From: Flavobacterium reichenbachii
Lineage (GTDB): Bacteria; Bacteroidota; Bacteroidia; Flavobacteriales; Flavobacteriaceae
Assembly: GCF_002217435.1 (NCBI RefSeq)
Contig: NZ_MUHF01000018.1
Span: 31,074 to 95,073 of the forward strand
Length of the DNA: 64,000 nucleotides
Direction of reading: 5' to 3'
Part shown: piece by piece, positions 1 through 9,560 of the stretch
Layout: every line of letters starts with the position of its first letter
How positions within the stretch are numbered: the first letter of the stretch is position 1
Position numbers and translations under genes: made by a program
The notes under the pieces: generated by a model
Databases searched by the model: none
What the model was told of the DNA's origin: nothing
What the model saw: the letters and a program-made list of their open reading frames with translations, nothing else

Positions 1-1364
1 ACTCTAAATTGACGTTCCTGAACTGGAATTTTACCAATTTTACTCTTAAACATTCCTCCTTGATCTTTTATATCATGATTTTGAATTTTAAGATTTGACT
101 GCATGCGTTTTAAACTTTCTGCAATACTGGCTTTTATGGAATTAATTTGTTGATCTAATTTAACAACTGAAGGATTTTCAGTAGTGGCCGACTTTAAAAT
201 TCTATTACGATCTAAAACTAACTGGTTGTACGATGCAATTAGCGGACCTGCATCGCCTTTATCAGAAATCATATTATTAGGAAGAAGGTCAGAATTGGCA
301 CTTTTTTTTATAAAATCTAATAAAGAAGAAACTACATTCAATTGAATATCGGTTTCTACTCCTTTCTTATCATATTCATTAGAATTTTGAACAAACTGTT
401 TAGCATCAGATTCAATATCTGTTAATTGATTTAATTTTTTAAAACTTTCTACATTTTGTTCTACACCATCTAATTCCTGAGCTATCAATGTTAAACGACT
501 AGCAATAAATTTTGATGTATTATCAGAAATAAAATTTCTGTCTTCTGCAGCATCTTTATTATAAATCTCAATCAAATTATTCAAAAAAACTTCGGCTTTT
601 TCAGGCACGGCATCAGAAATAGAAATATTGACAATACTGCTGGTTTTGCTAATAGGCTCAACTTTTAGCTTATCTCTAAATTTCTCTGCCAAATCACTTA
701 AAGGTTCAACAACAATTTGGATTGTTTCATATTGATCTTTAGTATTATTTTTATAAAATGAGGTCTTTTCAAAAACTAAAGTTCCAATTGCAGTAGCAAT
801 TTTTTCACCGTACTTAAATTGTTTTTTACCAGATAAAATAAACCTCTCATTATCTTCCATATCATTATCTAATGAAAATGTGTTTGAATCTAAAAGTTTA
901 CATTTTAAAACGATCTTTGCCTCATTAAACAGATCAGATTTATTTATAAAATAAGCAGTAATTGGAGCTTCGGCATAAATGTCATTATTAATAACTTTTC
1001 CCTCAACAAACAACAATACATTAAGATTCAATTTTTTAATCGTACTCTCTATTAATGTTCGCGATTTTAATATTTCGATTTCATTATCAACATTGCTTTT
1101 CATATTTGCACCAAAGCCTAAGTCTGAAAACGCTGACAGCTCTGAAAGCATACCTCCTTTTTTCTCATCCTTAACCAATATCGTTGCAGTTGCTTCATAA
1201 CTAGGGGTTGTGTAACGCAGGTATAAAAAAGCAAAAATCAATGCACAAATTATACTTAATAAAAACCATTTCCAATGAATTACATATTTACTAATTTGCT
1301 CTCTAATATTTGTATTTTCGATTTCGTCATCTATAAAATCATTATATAAATCTTGCTTTTGCAT
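1..1364 (-). CDS. Wzc-like polysaccharide co-polymerase / tyrosine kinase (partial, C-terminus off window)
   Basis: About 454 codons are present and the reading frame stays open to the window edge. The N-terminus is cytoplasmic, with a membrane segment at about residues 33-49 (FLLSIICALIFAFLY). A Wzz-type chain-length domain follows, with the usual PSYEATATILV strand just after the membrane. Near the truncated end, IPVQERQFR is the GNVR-type motif that precedes the second membrane segment in Wzc proteins. The family is about 750-800 residues, so the cytoplasmic BY-kinase domain with its Walker motifs and tyrosine cluster should lie outside the window. I chose the ATG at 1364, 13 bp after the export lipoprotein stop; a TTG four codons upstream is possible. 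It is the last visible gene of the exopolysaccharide operon. The kinase half is inferred from the family, not seen. Confidence 0.88.
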   Translation of the reverse strand, partial: MQKQDLYNDFIDDEIENTNIREQISKYVIHWKWFLLSIICALIFAFLYLRYTTPSYEATATILVKDEKKGGMLSELSAFSDLGFGANMKSNVDNEIEILKSRTLIESTIKKLNLNVLLFVEGKVINNDIYAEAPITAYFINKSDLFNEAKIVLKCKLLDSNTFSLDNDMEDNERFILSGKKQFKYGEKIATAIGTLVFEKTSFYKNNTKDQYETIQIVVEPLSDLAEKFRDKLKVEPISKTSSIVNISISDAVPEKAEVFLNNLIEIYNKDAAEDRNFISDNTSKFIASRLTLIAQELDGVEQNVESFKKLNQLTDIESDAKQFVQNSNEYDKKGVETDIQLNVVSSLLDFIKKSANSDLLPNNMISDKGDAGPLIASYNQLVLDRNRILKSATTENPSVVKLDQQINSIKASIAESLKRMQSNLKIQNHDIKDQGGMFKSKIGKIPVQERQFR

Positions 1365-1377
1365 TTCTTCTTTCAAC

Positions 1378-2166
1378 TTATTTAAAAATTAATACAGATA
1401 GCGATACTAAAATAGAAATCGCAGAAATAATTACTGAAGTATTTGGTCCAACAGCAGAGGAGTTAACCCGGGTTTTATTGGGCTCAACATAAACAACATC
1501 ATTTTGAGCTAGATAGTAAAACGGAGAATTTATAAAATCAGATTTTGTTATATCGACTCTATTGCACGATTTCATACCGTTTATTTCTCTGATTATAAGA
1601 ACATTATCTCTCTTTCCGTAAATTGTTAAATCCTTTGCCATACTTAAAGCTTCAATTAATGTGATTCTTTCTGAAGTAACAGAATAAGTACCAGGTAAAT
1701 TAACTTCACCTTGCAAGGAAATTTTAAAGTTTGTAATTCGAAGATTAATAATTGGATTTTTAATATAATTCCCAATTTTATTCTTTAACAATTGAAGCAC
1801 TTCTGTACGTGTTAATCCACCGACTTTAATTTTTCCCAAAACTGGGAATTCAATACTTCCATCTTGATCTACTAAATAAAGCTGGACTGTTTCCTGACCT
1901 CTGGTAAGATCTAATTTATTGCTCGATGCATTATAAGTTTTTAAATTGAATGGCAGTGCGGCTTCTGGATCATCAGCAGAAACAATAATCATTAATAAAT
2001 CATCAGGCTGGATTTTAACTTCGTAAGAAATTGATTTTTGCATTCCTTGAAGAGAATCAATGTTTTGATAATAAACCACATCTTTCTTAGATGCACAGGA
2101 TAAAAAAAGCAATAAGAATGATAAAAAACTGACGGTTTTTATCATAAAAATAATTTTAGATTTCAT
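1378..2166 (-). CDS. Wza/BexD-like polysaccharide export lipoprotein
   Basis: 262 residues. A lipoprotein signal peptide ends in the lipobox FLSC (Cys24). A Poly_export domain follows (IQPDDLLMIIVSADDPEA, then YLVDQDGSIEFPVLGKI), then a single SLBB-type domain starting at ISLQGEVNLPGTYSV. A hydrophobic C-terminal stretch (SVIISAISILVSLSVLIF) could be a membrane anchor. The family forms the outer-membrane exit channel for capsular or exopolysaccharide and works with a Wzc co-polymerase, which is encoded immediately downstream. At 262 residues it is shorter than E. coli Wza (about 380), which has further SLBB repeats; short versions are normal in Bacteroidota. There is a 100-bp gap after the initiating sugar transferase. 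Confidence 0.9.
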   Translation of the reverse strand: MKSKIIFMIKTVSFLSFLLLFLSCASKKDVVYYQNIDSLQGMQKSISYEVKIQPDDLLMIIVSADDPEAALPFNLKTYNASSNKLDLTRGQETVQLYLVDQDGSIEFPVLGKIKVGGLTRTEVLQLLKNKIGNYIKNPIINLRITNFKISLQGEVNLPGTYSVTSERITLIEALSMAKDLTIYGKRDNVLIIREINGMKSCNRVDITKSDFINSPFYYLAQNDVVYVEPNKTRVNSSAVGPNTSVIISAISILVSLSVLIFK

Positions 2167-2266
2167 TAAGTTTGAATTAAAATCGCATTTAAAAGCGAGC
2201 AGAACACTTGCTTTGAAACGATTGTATTTGAAGAATTAGCTGGTGATTTTATCGATTGCCCTCCTA

Positions 2267-3685
2267 TTAATAGGCATTTTTTTCTCCTCGAAAAACATTC
2301 ACAACTGTCTTTATTATAATTTTTATATCAAGTAGTAAACTCCAATTTTCAATGTACCAAATATCGAATTCTACTCTATTTTCCATGTCAATAAGTTTCT
2401 TGGTTTCTCCCCTGTAACCATTAACTTGAGCCCACCCTGTTATGCCTGGCTTAGCATATTGACGAACTAAATAATTGTTAATTAATTCGGTATATTCAAG
2501 TGTATGAAATATCATATGAGGTCTTGGTCCAACTACAGACATGTTACCAAAAAAGACATTAAAAAACTGAGGTAATTCATCAATGCTTGTTTTTCGCATA
2601 AAAGCGCCGAATTTAGTAATACGAATATCCCCTTTTTGAGCTTGTTTTTTATGCGAAATATCATTAACACGCATGCTTCTAAATTTTAAACATGCAAATG
2701 ATTTATTATCTCTCCCTGATCTGTCTTGTTTAAAAAAAATCGGACCTGGCGATTCAATTTTTATGATCATAATAATAATTGGAAATAACCATGGAAAAAT
2801 CAATATTATAACTAATGAGGAAAAACAAATGTCAAATATTTTTTTTAGAAGCCTGTTAACAGTGTTTTCTAATGGTTCTCTGCGAGACATTAAAACGGGA
2901 GTGTTTTCATAAAAAGAAATCTCAACCCTGCTTGATTTAGTATACAGCTGAAAATCGGGAATAAACTTAATACGAACCATGTGATGCTCGCAGATTTGAA
3001 TTAATTTATTTATAACCTCAATATTATCTATATGAAGAGCAACGTACATTTCATCAATATTTTCTTTGATTATAAAATTCTGAATATCATCAAATCCACC
3101 TAAAATATTCCCAAAAAAAGGATCAGAAATATTTTGATTTTCGTCAAAAAAACCTAAAAATCTATAACCAAAAGTTAAATTTTTAGAAAGGATCTTGCGA
3201 AGTCGTTTTCCTGTATCATTTGCACCTACAATAATGACATTTCTAAAATTATATCCTTTTGATCGTATATATTTGAGAGCTTTCATCGATAAGAATCGAG
3301 ACAACATTAAAAAAGAAAAGAAAAAAATATAAAAATAAAATAATTGAAATCTAGAAATATCCGAATAATGTAGTGAAACAACAAAAACAGCAATAATTGC
3401 TGCGTGAATTATGACCTTTTTTATTGTTCTGGACAATATAGACTCTATAGTTTCGACTCTAATAATTCGATAGGAATCTTTATATAATAAAAGACCAATC
3501 CAAATTAAATTACCAAGCAATGAAATAGTCTGGCTCTCTTTTAAAAACAATCTGTCAAGGCTTTCTAATTTTACTAGTCCTGAAATAATTATTGCTATAT
3601 TCAGCAAAACTATATCCCAAAGAATGAATAGAATTTGAAAATACCGGGAAAACCGATAATTAGATAGTTTTTGTAAAATTTTCAT
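2267..3685 (-). CDS. Initiating polyprenyl-phosphate glycosyl-1-phosphate transferase (WcaJ/EpsE-like)
   Basis: 472 residues. The N-terminal third has four to five membrane segments. A nucleotide-binding-like middle domain follows (NVIIVGANDTGKRLRKIL). After a further membrane segment near residue 290 comes the bacterial sugar transferase catalytic domain, with KFRSMRV, TSIDELPQFFNVF, GNMSVVGPRPH and KPGITGWAQVNGYRG. The family moves a sugar 1-phosphate from a nucleotide sugar to undecaprenyl phosphate at the cytoplasmic face and so starts repeat-unit assembly. The sugar cannot be read from sequence. The start overlaps the preceding glycosyltransferase by 26 bp, which points to coupled translation. 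Confidence 0.93.
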   Translation of the reverse strand: MKILQKLSNYRFSRYFQILFILWDIVLLNIAIIISGLVKLESLDRLFLKESQTISLLGNLIWIGLLLYKDSYRIIRVETIESILSRTIKKVIIHAAIIAVFVVSLHYSDISRFQLFYFYIFFFSFLMLSRFLSMKALKYIRSKGYNFRNVIIVGANDTGKRLRKILSKNLTFGYRFLGFFDENQNISDPFFGNILGGFDDIQNFIIKENIDEMYVALHIDNIEVINKLIQICEHHMVRIKFIPDFQLYTKSSRVEISFYENTPVLMSRREPLENTVNRLLKKIFDICFSSLVIILIFPWLFPIIIMIIKIESPGPIFFKQDRSGRDNKSFACLKFRSMRVNDISHKKQAQKGDIRITKFGAFMRKTSIDELPQFFNVFFGNMSVVGPRPHMIFHTLEYTELINNYLVRQYAKPGITGWAQVNGYRGETKKLIDMENRVEFDIWYIENWSLLLDIKIIIKTVVNVFRGEKNAY

Positions 3686-4799
3686 GTTTTTTTAATCTTC
3701 CTTTTTTAATCTCAACAAAATGATTGACATACTGATCAATAATTATTTCCCAATCATAAACATTAAGTATCTTTTTTCTGTTTTCTTCTAACATTAATTG
3801 ATATTTTTCATCATCATAATTTACATGGATCAAATGATCTAAAATTTCATTTTCATCTTTAAAATAGATAGCATCATTTCCCAAAATATATCGATTAAAA
3901 TCATTATCATTCGCACAAACTAAACTATTAGAGGCCATTGCCTCAAGCAATGAAGGATTAGTTCCCCCGACAGTATGGCCATGAAAGTAAATATTTGAGT
4001 AGTAGCGAAGATTATTTAAAATTTCAATATTATAAATACCACCTATAAATTGAATTTGTTTGTGATCATTGTATTTTTCCTTTAAATAAAAACCATAAGG
4101 TGTCTGGTGATTTCCAATGACTAAAAATGGTCGGAATAGGTTTGCCTTTTTGACACCGTCTAAAATGATTTCTATACTATTTTCTGGTTCTAATCTTGCT
4201 ATCAGCATATCATACTGATTTGCAATCAACTCATAATCTTTCAATACACTAGCATTATTATTTTCAAAAAGAGTTGCTCCGTAGGCTATGTATGTTGAAT
4301 CAACATTGTAAGCAGCTTTAAGATAGTTTTTTATACCTATTGAATCTGAAATAAGATGATCACTATATTTGACGCCTAAAGACTCTGCGTATTGAAGAAA
4401 TTTTTTAACCCATTTTGAATATTTTGTTCTTTTCCATTCGAGACCATCCATATTCGTCGTGATTATTGCATTCTTTGGCATCAACCATCCCCAAACAGAA
4501 CTACTTGTGTAACCTAATTGCAGTACAATATCACAATTCTGTTTTCTTAAATCCAGAATACAATTCAAGTCATATATAAACTGACCTGCTGTACCTAATT
4601 TATCTTCAGGATCATAGCAATGTTTAATTTGAACACCATTCCACTCTTTTTTTTTGTAAGGATGATTATGAGAATTATATACAGTAACTTCAAAGCCTCG
4701 TTGTACTAAGCCGGCAGCTAAATATTCGGCGCATTGTTCAAAACCTCCGTAATGATTAGGAATTCCCCTTGTCCCTATTATTGAGATTTTCATTTGCAA
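3660..4799 (-). CDS. Glycosyltransferase with DUF1972 N-terminal domain (GT4 type)
   Basis: 379 residues. The N-terminus ISIIGTRGIPNHYGGFEQ is the hallmark of DUF1972-containing glycosyltransferases, a group that includes rhamnosyltransferase-like enzymes of polysaccharide loci. The C-terminal half is a GT-B fold with a GGTNPSLLEAMAS segment, matching the nucleotide-sugar-binding region of GT4 enzymes, where the E(x7)E pair is usual. No signal peptide or membrane segment is seen, so it should be cytoplasmic or membrane-peripheral. It probably adds the second or a later sugar to the lipid-linked repeat. It overlaps the initiating transferase gene by 26 bp. Donor and acceptor are unknown. Confidence 0.9.
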   Translation of the reverse strand: MQMKISIIGTRGIPNHYGGFEQCAEYLAAGLVQRGFEVTVYNSHNHPYKKKEWNGVQIKHCYDPEDKLGTAGQFIYDLNCILDLRKQNCDIVLQLGYTSSSVWGWLMPKNAIITTNMDGLEWKRTKYSKWVKKFLQYAESLGVKYSDHLISDSIGIKNYLKAAYNVDSTYIAYGATLFENNNASVLKDYELIANQYDMLIARLEPENSIEIILDGVKKANLFRPFLVIGNHQTPYGFYLKEKYNDHKQIQFIGGIYNIEILNNLRYYSNIYFHGHTVGGTNPSLLEAMASNSLVCANDNDFNRYILGNDAIYFKDENEILDHLIHVNYDDEKYQLMLEENRKKILNVYDWEIIIDQYVNHFVEIKKGRLKKHENFTKTI

Positions 4800-4884
4800 A
4801 AATTAAATTAATATTTTGTTTCATTCGAAACGTAGGATGAGATATAAGTAGTTTTAAATTCTATTCTACAAAAACAACAGTTAT

Positions 4885-6021
4885 CTATACAGAATTAGAT
4901 TGTATTAATTTATAAAATGTTTTTGTTGAGTTTCCAATTTTAATCCAATCATAATTTTGACGGACTAAATTATTTGCATTATCACTGACATTTTTCAATT
5001 GAATTTTGTCTGCAATAATTTCCTGAATTTTTGAAGCTAAATCATCGGCATTTTGACTTTCAAATAAAAAACCATTTTCATTATGTTCAATAATTTCTTT
5101 AAAAGGCTTTAAATCAGAACATATAACAGGTTTTCCATAGCTCAGGGTCAAAAGCAGAACACCGCTTTGGTAAATATTTTTGTATGGCAAGACAACCAAA
5201 TCTGCTTTATGATAAAAATCTGAAACTTCATTATCTGGAATATATCGAAAATCAGTAACTACAGTATCTTCAATTTGAAGTTCTTCAATCATTTTTTTGT
5301 ATTCGTTTAAATCGCTTTTCCATGCTTTTCCAGCGATTGTTAACTCAACGTTACATTTTCTCTTCTTTAGGATACTAATAGCAGATAGTAAAATATCAAG
5401 TCCTTTTACCTTTTTTATCTGGCCGAAAAATAACAGAGAAAACCTGTCTGTTTTTTTATATTCAGAATGTGAATGATTTATAAAAGGCAGGTAATTTCCG
5501 TGAGGAATAATTATCTTAGGGATCGACAAATTAAATTTTTCATCTAGGGCATTAAGTGAACTTAAATTATGAACAATTATGCCGTCAATATATTTAAAAC
5601 ATTTTTTCTCAATAAAACTTTTTGCTTGTTTATCAAAAGAATTAATATCGTGAATAGTAACTACTTTTTTAATTTTATTTAATTCTGCATACCACAGTAT
5701 AAGTAAATCAATACTTCTAAAAGTAAAAAAATGAAGATGTATAATTACAATATTGCGCTTTTTAATGTCTGAAATTGCAGCATAATGTCCATATAAATAT
5801 TTAAAAGTTTTTAAAACAAAATTACTGCTCCACATTTTTTTAAAATATATGAGCGTTTTAACGTTTTTATAATTTCGCACTTTAGTTTCACTGCTTGTAT
5901 ACAAAACTACTTTAACGTTGTGGGAGCCTAATCCCATTGCTAATCCATAATCATAGTAATCCATTCCACCATGCCCTCCAATTGGTTCTATAATTCCAAT
6001 TGAGGTTTTAGTCTCTTCCAT
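4885..6021 (-). CDS. Glycosyltransferase family 4 protein
   Basis: 378 residues with GT-B architecture. The N-terminal domain begins SIGIIEPIGGHGGMDYYD. The C-terminal domain carries LLFFGQIKKVKGLDILL, the LTIAGKAW strand and the sugar-nucleotide segment VVLPYKNIYQSGVLLLTLS. Glu-containing positions typical of the E(x7)E motif are only partly kept: YQSG replaces the usual FG-E. It lies 11 bp downstream of the pyruvyl-transferase-like gene, and an 85-bp gap follows it. It is a cytoplasmic sugar transferase acting on the lipid-linked repeat unit; specificity is unknown. Confidence 0.88.
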   Translation of the reverse strand: MEETKTSIGIIEPIGGHGGMDYYDYGLAMGLGSHNVKVVLYTSSETKVRNYKNVKTLIYFKKMWSSNFVLKTFKYLYGHYAAISDIKKRNIVIIHLHFFTFRSIDLLILWYAELNKIKKVVTIHDINSFDKQAKSFIEKKCFKYIDGIIVHNLSSLNALDEKFNLSIPKIIIPHGNYLPFINHSHSEYKKTDRFSLLFFGQIKKVKGLDILLSAISILKKRKCNVELTIAGKAWKSDLNEYKKMIEELQIEDTVVTDFRYIPDNEVSDFYHKADLVVLPYKNIYQSGVLLLTLSYGKPVICSDLKPFKEIIEHNENGFLFESQNADDLASKIQEIIADKIQLKNVSDNANNLVRQNYDWIKIGNSTKTFYKLIQSNSV

Positions 6022-6032
6022 TTTCTAATCGA

Positions 6033-7088
6033 TTATTTAATATATTTTACCAATACACTTTGAATTTCTTCTTTAACTCGGTCTAAATTATTTTTCTGGA
6101 GATTTTGAAAATCAGCAATGTGCTTATTAATATTATAACGACAAATCAATCTTGCTTGCTCATTTACTTCTTCTACAAATTTTTTGTTCTTATCGGAATA
6201 ATTATAAAGAGAGTACGGAATATTCAAATTTTGAGCAATGACGGCAGGATGAAGCCTTGAGGTGATTACAAACTTCGAATTCTTAATTGCAATTAAGGAT
6301 TTATCAATCTCAGATCCGTAAATAGTGTCTACATCTATACCATTTTGCAAAAACACAGTTATTGCTTTTTTACCTTGATCTTCATCTATCTCAGCATCGC
6401 AAATCAAATTGACAATTTTATTAAACCCCAGCTGCTTACAAATTTTAACTGCCAAAAGGGCAAGATCATGATTGACTTTTTCGTTATTTAACTTAGGATA
6501 TGCTGCCAAATCACGACAACAAAAAATAATATAATTATCCGAGATTATTTCGTCTTGAATTTCTTTGATGTTTGCAATGTCTGGCACATACCTAATCTTA
6601 GTATCAAACATACCAAAACTTAATTTATTGGCAGCTTCTATAGATTTTAAATCCCTAAAATAAAGCGATTTAGATACAAATACAGACAAAAAAACCAACA
6701 GCTTTGTTTTTAATTTAAAATGCGAATCAATACCTATTCCTAAATACAAAACAGGTATTTTAAAGAAATTAGCTCCTAACATAAATTTTACTCCTCCAGT
6801 TCCGCCTTGATCCATAAAACAGGTTCCTCCTCCCCAAATGAGATATTTCGATCCTTTTAGTGATTTTATAAATTGTGCATAGTTTATTTTATCTCGCCCA
6901 GATAATCCAAATATTTTTATTTTATTTAAATGTGTATTTGATAAAAAAGAATTGTACAAATTATCAAAATTGCCATATGTGTAGATATTTATTTGACCAT
7001 AATATTCAGTGTAATAATCTATTAGTGCATTTAGCATTAATAAATCCCCAAAATTACTTCCATAATAACCTATAAATGAAATTTTCAT
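6033..7088 (-). CDS. Polysaccharide pyruvyl transferase family protein
   Basis: 351 residues. The N-terminal FGDLLMLNALIDYY, the glycine-rich WGGGTCFMDQGGTGG and the C-terminal TSRLHPAVIAQNLNIP are the three conserved blocks of this family. Members either attach a pyruvate ketal to a sugar of an exopolysaccharide using PEP, or are related GT-B-like transferases, so the exact reaction is uncertain. No signal peptide is seen. The gene sits 5 bp after the flippase gene, in an unbroken series of biosynthesis genes. A pyruvyl group would add negative charge to the polymer. Confidence 0.85.
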   Translation of the reverse strand: MKISFIGYYGSNFGDLLMLNALIDYYTEYYGQINIYTYGNFDNLYNSFLSNTHLNKIKIFGLSGRDKINYAQFIKSLKGSKYLIWGGGTCFMDQGGTGGVKFMLGANFFKIPVLYLGIGIDSHFKLKTKLLVFLSVFVSKSLYFRDLKSIEAANKLSFGMFDTKIRYVPDIANIKEIQDEIISDNYIIFCCRDLAAYPKLNNEKVNHDLALLAVKICKQLGFNKIVNLICDAEIDEDQGKKAITVFLQNGIDVDTIYGSEIDKSLIAIKNSKFVITSRLHPAVIAQNLNIPYSLYNYSDKNKKFVEEVNEQARLICRYNINKHIADFQNLQKNNLDRVKEEIQSVLVKYIK

Positions 7089-7093
7089 TTTAT

Positions 7094-8296
7094 CTATTTA
7101 TTTTTAAAATATCTTAAAAAAATGAGAGTGTAAAGAATTGCAGTTAGAACTTCGCTAATTACAAAAGATATTGATATCGATGTTTCTCCTATTTTTTGCA
7201 GAAAAAACATTAACATAGCTTGAAAAACTACGGATATTGATGATGCTGAGACTTTATACTTTATACATCTCTCATTTAGAAGTGCGGCACCTATTGCTGT
7301 TGAATAAAATCGAAAAGGCAGACTAATCGCTAAAATATTAAGCAATTGTGTTGAATTCTTAAAACTATCAGGATATATTAATTTAATGACGTCTCCCGAT
7401 AATACACTTATGGCAATAAAAAAAACAATACCACCTAAAAATGCTAAACCTCCATGTTTTAAACTTATAGTTTTTAAAACTGCATTGTCTAATTTATGGT
7501 ATTTTGGAAGTAAATATGTTCCAAATGTTATGTTTGGAAGAATGTAACATGCTGTAAGAAGTATTATTGCAGAAGAGTAAAGCCCTGCTGAATTAGAACC
7601 AAAAAGACACATAGCCATAATGATAGAGAATTGAATCTGGATAACATTAATAGTTCCATTAAAAGAATAGAAGAATGATTCCTTTAAAAACCTAAAAAAA
7701 AATTCTTTAGATTGCTTTAGAAATATTAATCTAAACGAAAGCTTTTTATCAATAAGCCTCAACATTATTATAAATGACACACTATTAGCAACACAAAGTA
7801 AAATAACCGTGTTTGTAAGAGATGGTATCAATACAACCAAAAATAAAACCACAAAAACCCTCAATAGTGGATTTATTATTTGCGCTATAGAAACTGTAGT
7901 AAAGTTTTCTAATGATTGGGCTTGAGATATAACTAAATATTGAAATGCAATGGGTAAACAATAAGATGATAAACATAAAGCCTGTAGAATATTAAGTCCA
8001 GTATTATAAAAAATAAACTGACTTGCTGTAAAGGCAATAAGTATATTTATCAAAATACATTTTAAAGCTATCGAAAAATATTCCTGAGAATGAGTGTGGT
8101 CAATACATGCTTTACGCAAAAACAATCCTCCAATACCCATTCCTGCAAAAGGTCCGATCATTGAAATCGATGAATTTGCCGTTGCATAAATTCCATAATC
8201 ATTAAGCGATAACTTGTGACTTAACAAAATCTGCAAAAGAAAAGTCGCCCCTGCAGCACCAACACCAGAGCAAATAAGTTTAAATAATTTAAGCAT
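7094..8296 (-). CDS. Wzx-like oligosaccharide flippase (MATE/MOP superfamily)
   Basis: 400 residues, almost entirely hydrophobic, with about 12 predicted membrane segments. The N-terminus has the GVGAAGATFLLQILLSHKLSL pattern found in polysaccharide biosynthesis flippases. The family moves the undecaprenyl-linked repeat unit from the cytoplasmic to the periplasmic face of the inner membrane. The start overlaps the end of the polymerase gene by 8 bp, so Wzx and Wzy are probably translated together. No catalytic motif can be checked; the call rests on topology and context. Confidence 0.85.
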   Translation of the reverse strand: MLKLFKLICSGVGAAGATFLLQILLSHKLSLNDYGIYATANSSISMIGPFAGMGIGGLFLRKACIDHTHSQEYFSIALKCILINILIAFTASQFIFYNTGLNILQALCLSSYCLPIAFQYLVISQAQSLENFTTVSIAQIINPLLRVFVVLFLVVLIPSLTNTVILLCVANSVSFIIMLRLIDKKLSFRLIFLKQSKEFFFRFLKESFFYSFNGTINVIQIQFSIIMAMCLFGSNSAGLYSSAIILLTACYILPNITFGTYLLPKYHKLDNAVLKTISLKHGGLAFLGGIVFFIAISVLSGDVIKLIYPDSFKNSTQLLNILAISLPFRFYSTAIGAALLNERCIKYKVSASSISVVFQAMLMFFLQKIGETSISISFVISEVLTAILYTLIFLRYFKNK

Positions 8297-9560
8297 TCCT
8301 AATTAATCTTATTTTTATTAGATTAACTGGCCTTTTTGCATATAAAATTGAATTTACAAACTTATAAATTATAACAAAAACCAATAACCAAACAATACTA
8401 ACAGATTGAGCAGACAGTCCTGAAGTAATTATTTTGGATCCAATCTCTAAAGCAATAGTATATAAAAAGATATCGAAAAGTGATTTCTTATTTACAATCA
8501 AATGATTATATAATTTTCTAATTATAAAACCGAATAAGAAACACCCTCCGACAATACCTGCGTATCCAAAATTAACGTAAAAGTCTCCCATAATAGTTGG
8601 CGGTATGCCAAAACCTTCAAATTCTAGCTGTGTTACTTCTTTCAGCCATGATTGATAGTCAACCTGCTTGCCCGGCAGCGCAGTTACTAAATCCATGAAA
8701 AAAGTTCCTCCATATTCAAAAGAATCTTTTTTTATAAAAGCAGATATAACTTTTTCTAAATTTGATATGTAAACTACAAATCTGTAAATAAAAGTTGTTT
8801 TCAAATCTACCGTAGTCATACTTTCAGGATTTCTAAACATTTCGAACACATTAATAAATAATAGTCCAATTATAGAAAAACCGAACATTTTTTTAATTGG
8901 TATTGAAGCATACAAAAAATGTCTCGCCATGAATACATATATGCATAACCAAAGAAAATATCTGCGAGAGCCGGTACCTGTCATAACAAGAGCAACAATA
9001 AACGTCAAAACAAATAATGATTTAATATTTTCATTATACAAATAGCTATAAAGTGCTAATAGCGCTATTCCGTACATTGCAATAGTCATTAAATAAAGGA
9101 AATATCCGTTTCCTGCTATACTTAATGCCATTACGCGTGCAGATTCTTTATTTGCAGCCAAAATTGGTATACTTCCTGCCCTAAAAAAGAAAATTACTGC
9201 TGCCGCCAAACCCATGAAAATAAAAAAATATCCCGATTTTTTAAATTTCCAACTGCTTTTCTGTAATTTAATTTTATAAATTATAAAATCATTACTTTCT
9301 ACTGCTAACCGCTTTGTTGATGAGGCTGCATAATATCCTAAATTAATAAATATATAGCCTAATAGTACAATATATGATACCTGTTGGTATTGAGGAGAAT
9401 TAAAAAGTTCTGACGAAAAAAAGTAAAGTGCAATTGGACCAATTCCGATTAATACAATAAAATATAAATTGAGAAAAATTTCCGGCTGAAAAAAATCCTT
9501 GTTTTTTTTATTGTAAATTGTAAAGAAGTAAACTATAAAACTTATAATAAAAAAAATCAT
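8289..9560 (-). CDS. Wzy-like O-antigen/exopolysaccharide polymerase
   Basis: 423 residues with about 11-12 membrane segments and a larger polar loop in the C-terminal half (around FFMDLVTALPGKQVDYQSW). This is the oligosaccharide repeat unit polymerase layout. GTGSRRYFLW, after a hydrophobic stretch, matches the arginine-rich segment common in this family. Wzy joins lipid-linked repeat units in the periplasm. The start overlaps the upstream glycosidase-like gene by 4 bp (ATGA) and the end overlaps the flippase. Sequence similarity among Wzy proteins is weak, so topology and operon position carry the call. Confidence 0.85.
   Translation of the reverse strand: MIFFIISFIVYFFTIYNKKNKDFFQPEIFLNLYFIVLIGIGPIALYFFSSELFNSPQYQQVSYIVLLGYIFINLGYYAASSTKRLAVESNDFIIYKIKLQKSSWKFKKSGYFFIFMGLAAAVIFFFRAGSIPILAANKESARVMALSIAGNGYFLYLMTIAMYGIALLALYSYLYNENIKSLFVLTFIVALVMTGTGSRRYFLWLCIYVFMARHFLYASIPIKKMFGFSIIGLLFINVFEMFRNPESMTTVDLKTTFIYRFVVYISNLEKVISAFIKKDSFEYGGTFFMDLVTALPGKQVDYQSWLKEVTQLEFEGFGIPPTIMGDFYVNFGYAGIVGGCFLFGFIIRKLYNHLIVNKKSLFDIFLYTIALEIGSKIITSGLSAQSVSIVWLLVFVIIYKFVNSILYAKRPVNLIKIRLIRNA

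Noticed and set aside
979..1200. Plus-strand ORF of 73 codons opposite the Wzc-like gene
   Set aside because: It is the antisense of a conserved Wzz-domain gene, with no promoter and low-complexity content.
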